Part shown: piece by piece, positions 62,748 to 64,000 of the stretch
How the letters are laid out: each line of letters starts with the position of its first letter
Numbering within the stretch: position 1 is the stretch's first letter
NCBI RefSeq assembly: GCF_002091635.1
Contig: NZ_BDAC01000001.1
Location: 186,001 to 250,000 of the forward strand
Direction of reading: 5' to 3'
Source: Pseudomonas indica NBRC 103045
Lineage (GTDB): Bacteria > Pseudomonadota > Gammaproteobacteria > Pseudomonadales > Pseudomonadaceae
DNA: 64,000 nt
Notes under the pieces: model-generated
Database searches by the model: none
What the model was told of the DNA's origin: nothing
What the model saw: only the letters and a program-made list of their open reading frames with translations
Made by a program: the position numbers and the translations under genes

Positions 62748-63644
62748 TCACATCATTGCGGGTAAAGCGTCCGTCAGCGCCTCGACGGCGAGGCGAACCC
62801 GGCGCGGTAAATGAGGCGCCTGCAACCACAGGGCATAGGCATCGTAGAGAAACGCCGGTTGCTCCGGCAGCAACTGCACGAGCGCACCGGAGGAGAGACG
62901 CTCGCGCACCAGCCAGGAAGGCAGCCAGGCAAGCCCCATTCCCAGCGTCGCGGCATCGGCAACCGCATCCAGATCGTCGAAACGAAGGCGATTGGCAGGT
63001 GTGATTTCCAGCGGCGACTGACCTTCCTGCGGAAACAGCCATGGGCGGATGCGCCCGGATCGCCGATAAATAACGGCTTGGTGTCCCGCCAATTCCTCCA
63101 CCCGCTGCGGCCGGCCATGCCGCTCGAGATAGGCGGGCGCCGCACACACCAGCATGCGTTGACGTGCCACGCGGCGAGCGACCAGACCGGGCTTTTCCTC
63201 CGGATCGCCGGTACGAATGGCGAGGTCGTAGTCGTCCTCGGCCAGGTCGGAGAAGCGGTCGCTGAACGACAGGTCCAGCTCCAGTGCCGGATACTGCTGC
63301 GCCAGTTTCAGCAGCACGGGCGCCACACAGCGACGGCCGAAGTGCACGGGCATGGTGACGTGCAACCGGCCGCGCGGCTCGGCCAGTTGGTCGGCTACCA
63401 GCGCATCCGCCGCTTCCACCTCGGCCAACACGATCCGGCAGCGTTCGTAATAGGCACGGCCGAAATCCGTGAGGCTCTGGCGGCGAGTGGTCCGGGTCAG
63501 GAGCCGTACGCCCAGGCGCTCCTCGAGAAAACGTACATGCTTGCCCACCATGGGCCCGGACAGTTCCAGTGCCTCGGCAGCCGCGGTGAACGAGCCCAGA
63601 TCCACGGCCTTGACGAACACCGCCATGCTGGTGAGGCGATCCAT
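62748..63644 (-). CDS. LysR-family regulator
   Basis: This 298-aa LysR protein starts MDRLTSMAVFVKAVDLGSFTAAAEALELSGPMVGKHVRFLEERLGVRLLTRTTR, the winged helix, followed by a type 2 periplasmic-binding-like domain. The pattern MTMPVHFGRR-type entry, LDLSFSDRFSDLAEDDYDLAIRTG and RRVARQRMLVCAAPAYLERHG are typical of the CrgA/AaeR-like group. It is divergent from the quinone oxidoreductase-type gene with a 103-bp gap and probably controls it. Its 3' end is duplicated just downstream. Confidence 0.92.
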   Translation of the reverse strand: MDRLTSMAVFVKAVDLGSFTAAAEALELSGPMVGKHVRFLEERLGVRLLTRTTRRQSLTDFGRAYYERCRIVLAEVEAADALVADQLAEPRGRLHVTMPVHFGRRCVAPVLLKLAQQYPALELDLSFSDRFSDLAEDDYDLAIRTGDPEEKPGLVARRVARQRMLVCAAPAYLERHGRPQRVEELAGHQAVIYRRSGRIRPWLFPQEGQSPLEITPANRLRFDDLDAVADAATLGMGLAWLPSWLVRERLSSGALVQLLPEQPAFLYDAYALWLQAPHLPRRVRLAVEALTDALPAMM

Positions 63645-63747
63645 ATTGGAAACTCCTGGTTTCGACTGTTCTGGCTGTACGACGATTTATCCGCCGATAC
63701 GGCACCACCATAGTGTATTCGGTCCTTTCAATTTGGAGTCGAACACC

Positions 63748-64000
63748 ATGGCCCGCGTCGTCCGCTTTCACCAACTGGGTGGTCCCGAGGTTCTGCGCAT
63801 CGAGCACGTCGACATACCGGACCCCAGCCAGGGCGAAGTCCGGATTCGCGTCAAGGCATTGGGCCTGAACCGGGCCGAAGCGCTGCTACGCGCCGGAACC
63901 TACATCGAAACGCCGACCTTCCCCTCGGGCCTCGGCCTCGAAGCGGCGGGCCTCATCGAAGCGGTCGGCCCCGGTGTGGAAGGGCTCGCGCCGGGCGACG
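63748..64000 (+). CDS. Zinc-type alcohol dehydrogenase/quinone oxidoreductase family protein (partial)
   Basis: The first 84 codons are visible before the window ends. ATG at 63748 starts MARVVRFHQLGGPEVLRIEHVDIPDPSQGEVRIRVKALGLNRAEALLRAG. This GroES-like N-terminal part, with the GLEAAGLIEAVGPGVEGLAPGD segment, is typical of the medium-chain dehydrogenase/quinone oxidoreductase group. The nucleotide-binding domain is outside. Substrate unknown. It is divergent from the LysR gene. Confidence 0.9.
   Translation, partial: MARVVRFHQLGGPEVLRIEHVDIPDPSQGEVRIRVKALGLNRAEALLRAGTYIETPTFPSGLGLEAAGLIEAVGPGVEGLAPGD

Overview
The window is GC-rich and almost fully coding. It looks like a chromosome segment of Pseudomonas, close to the P. 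aeruginosa lineage (P. citronellolis, P. nitroreducens or P. knackmussii type). This is inferred from recognisable proteins: medium-chain-length PHA genes, ubiE-ubiJ-ubiB-hisI-hisE-tatABC-rsmE, a full hut cluster with hutF and hutG, fbp, the autotransporter esterase EstA, and a periplasmic chorismate mutase beside an acyl-CoA dehydrogenase/3-hydroxyacyl-CoA dehydrogenase pair. I saw no tRNA, rRNA, CRISPR array, prophage or intact insertion sequence.

Layout. 1-5520: PHA locus, with the end of phaC1, then phaZ, phaC2 and phaD forward, and the phasins phaI-phaF plus a granule-region protein in reverse. 5713-11668: housekeeping run ubiE, ubiJ, ubiB, hisI, hisE, tatA, tatB, tatC, rsmE. 11665-15266: small accessory units (HxlR regulator with SDR and a DsbA-fold isomerase; TetR with a DoxX-like membrane protein; UPF0158). 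15263-20708: a Cache-domain sensor kinase and NarL-type regulator divergent from cstA-ybdD-yjiA. 20707-23036: a 184-bp MITE-like element, dtd-pip, a lipoprotein and a two-hairpin repeat.

23069-38249: histidine utilisation. One long reverse operon (yjiH-like, hutU, ABC transporter hutXWV, a second lyase-like gene, hutI, hutG, hutH) starts from a candidate sigma-54 promoter whose start region holds a perfect palindromic HutC operator. The repressor unit hutC-hutD-binding protein runs in reverse and hutF runs forward from a second operator. Histidine goes to urocanate (HutH), imidazolonepropionate (HutU), formiminoglutamate (HutI), formylglutamate (HutF) and glutamate plus formate (HutG). The second lyase-like protein lacks the Ala-Ser-Gly triad that makes the MIO cofactor.

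38316-56621: blc lipocalin, a small lipoprotein, a DUF924 protein, fbp, estA, a membrane diguanylate cyclase, a DUF3999/DUF2339 pair, chorismate mutase, a thioesterase, an iron-type alcohol dehydrogenase, two beta-oxidation-type enzymes and a LysR regulator. Several leaders (cstA, the alcohol dehydrogenase, the 3-hydroxyacyl-CoA dehydrogenase, phaD) carry AANAANAA motifs of the Hfq/Crc type, which suggests shared catabolite repression.

56915-64000: the most unusual part. A soluble FIST-domain chemoreceptor faces a compact reverse operon encoding an ABC-type ATPase fused to a dual-specificity phosphatase, a roadblock-like protein, a protein with a probable winged helix, an MglA/CvnD-like small GTPase and a second roadblock protein. 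The make-up resembles an actinobacterial conservon or a myxobacterial MglA/MglB module, with an unfamiliar phosphatase fusion added. Upstream lie an AT-rich segment and a decayed duplicate of the 3' end of the neighbouring LysR gene, so the locus may have been gained by transfer. The window ends inside a zinc-type alcohol dehydrogenase/quinone oxidoreductase gene.
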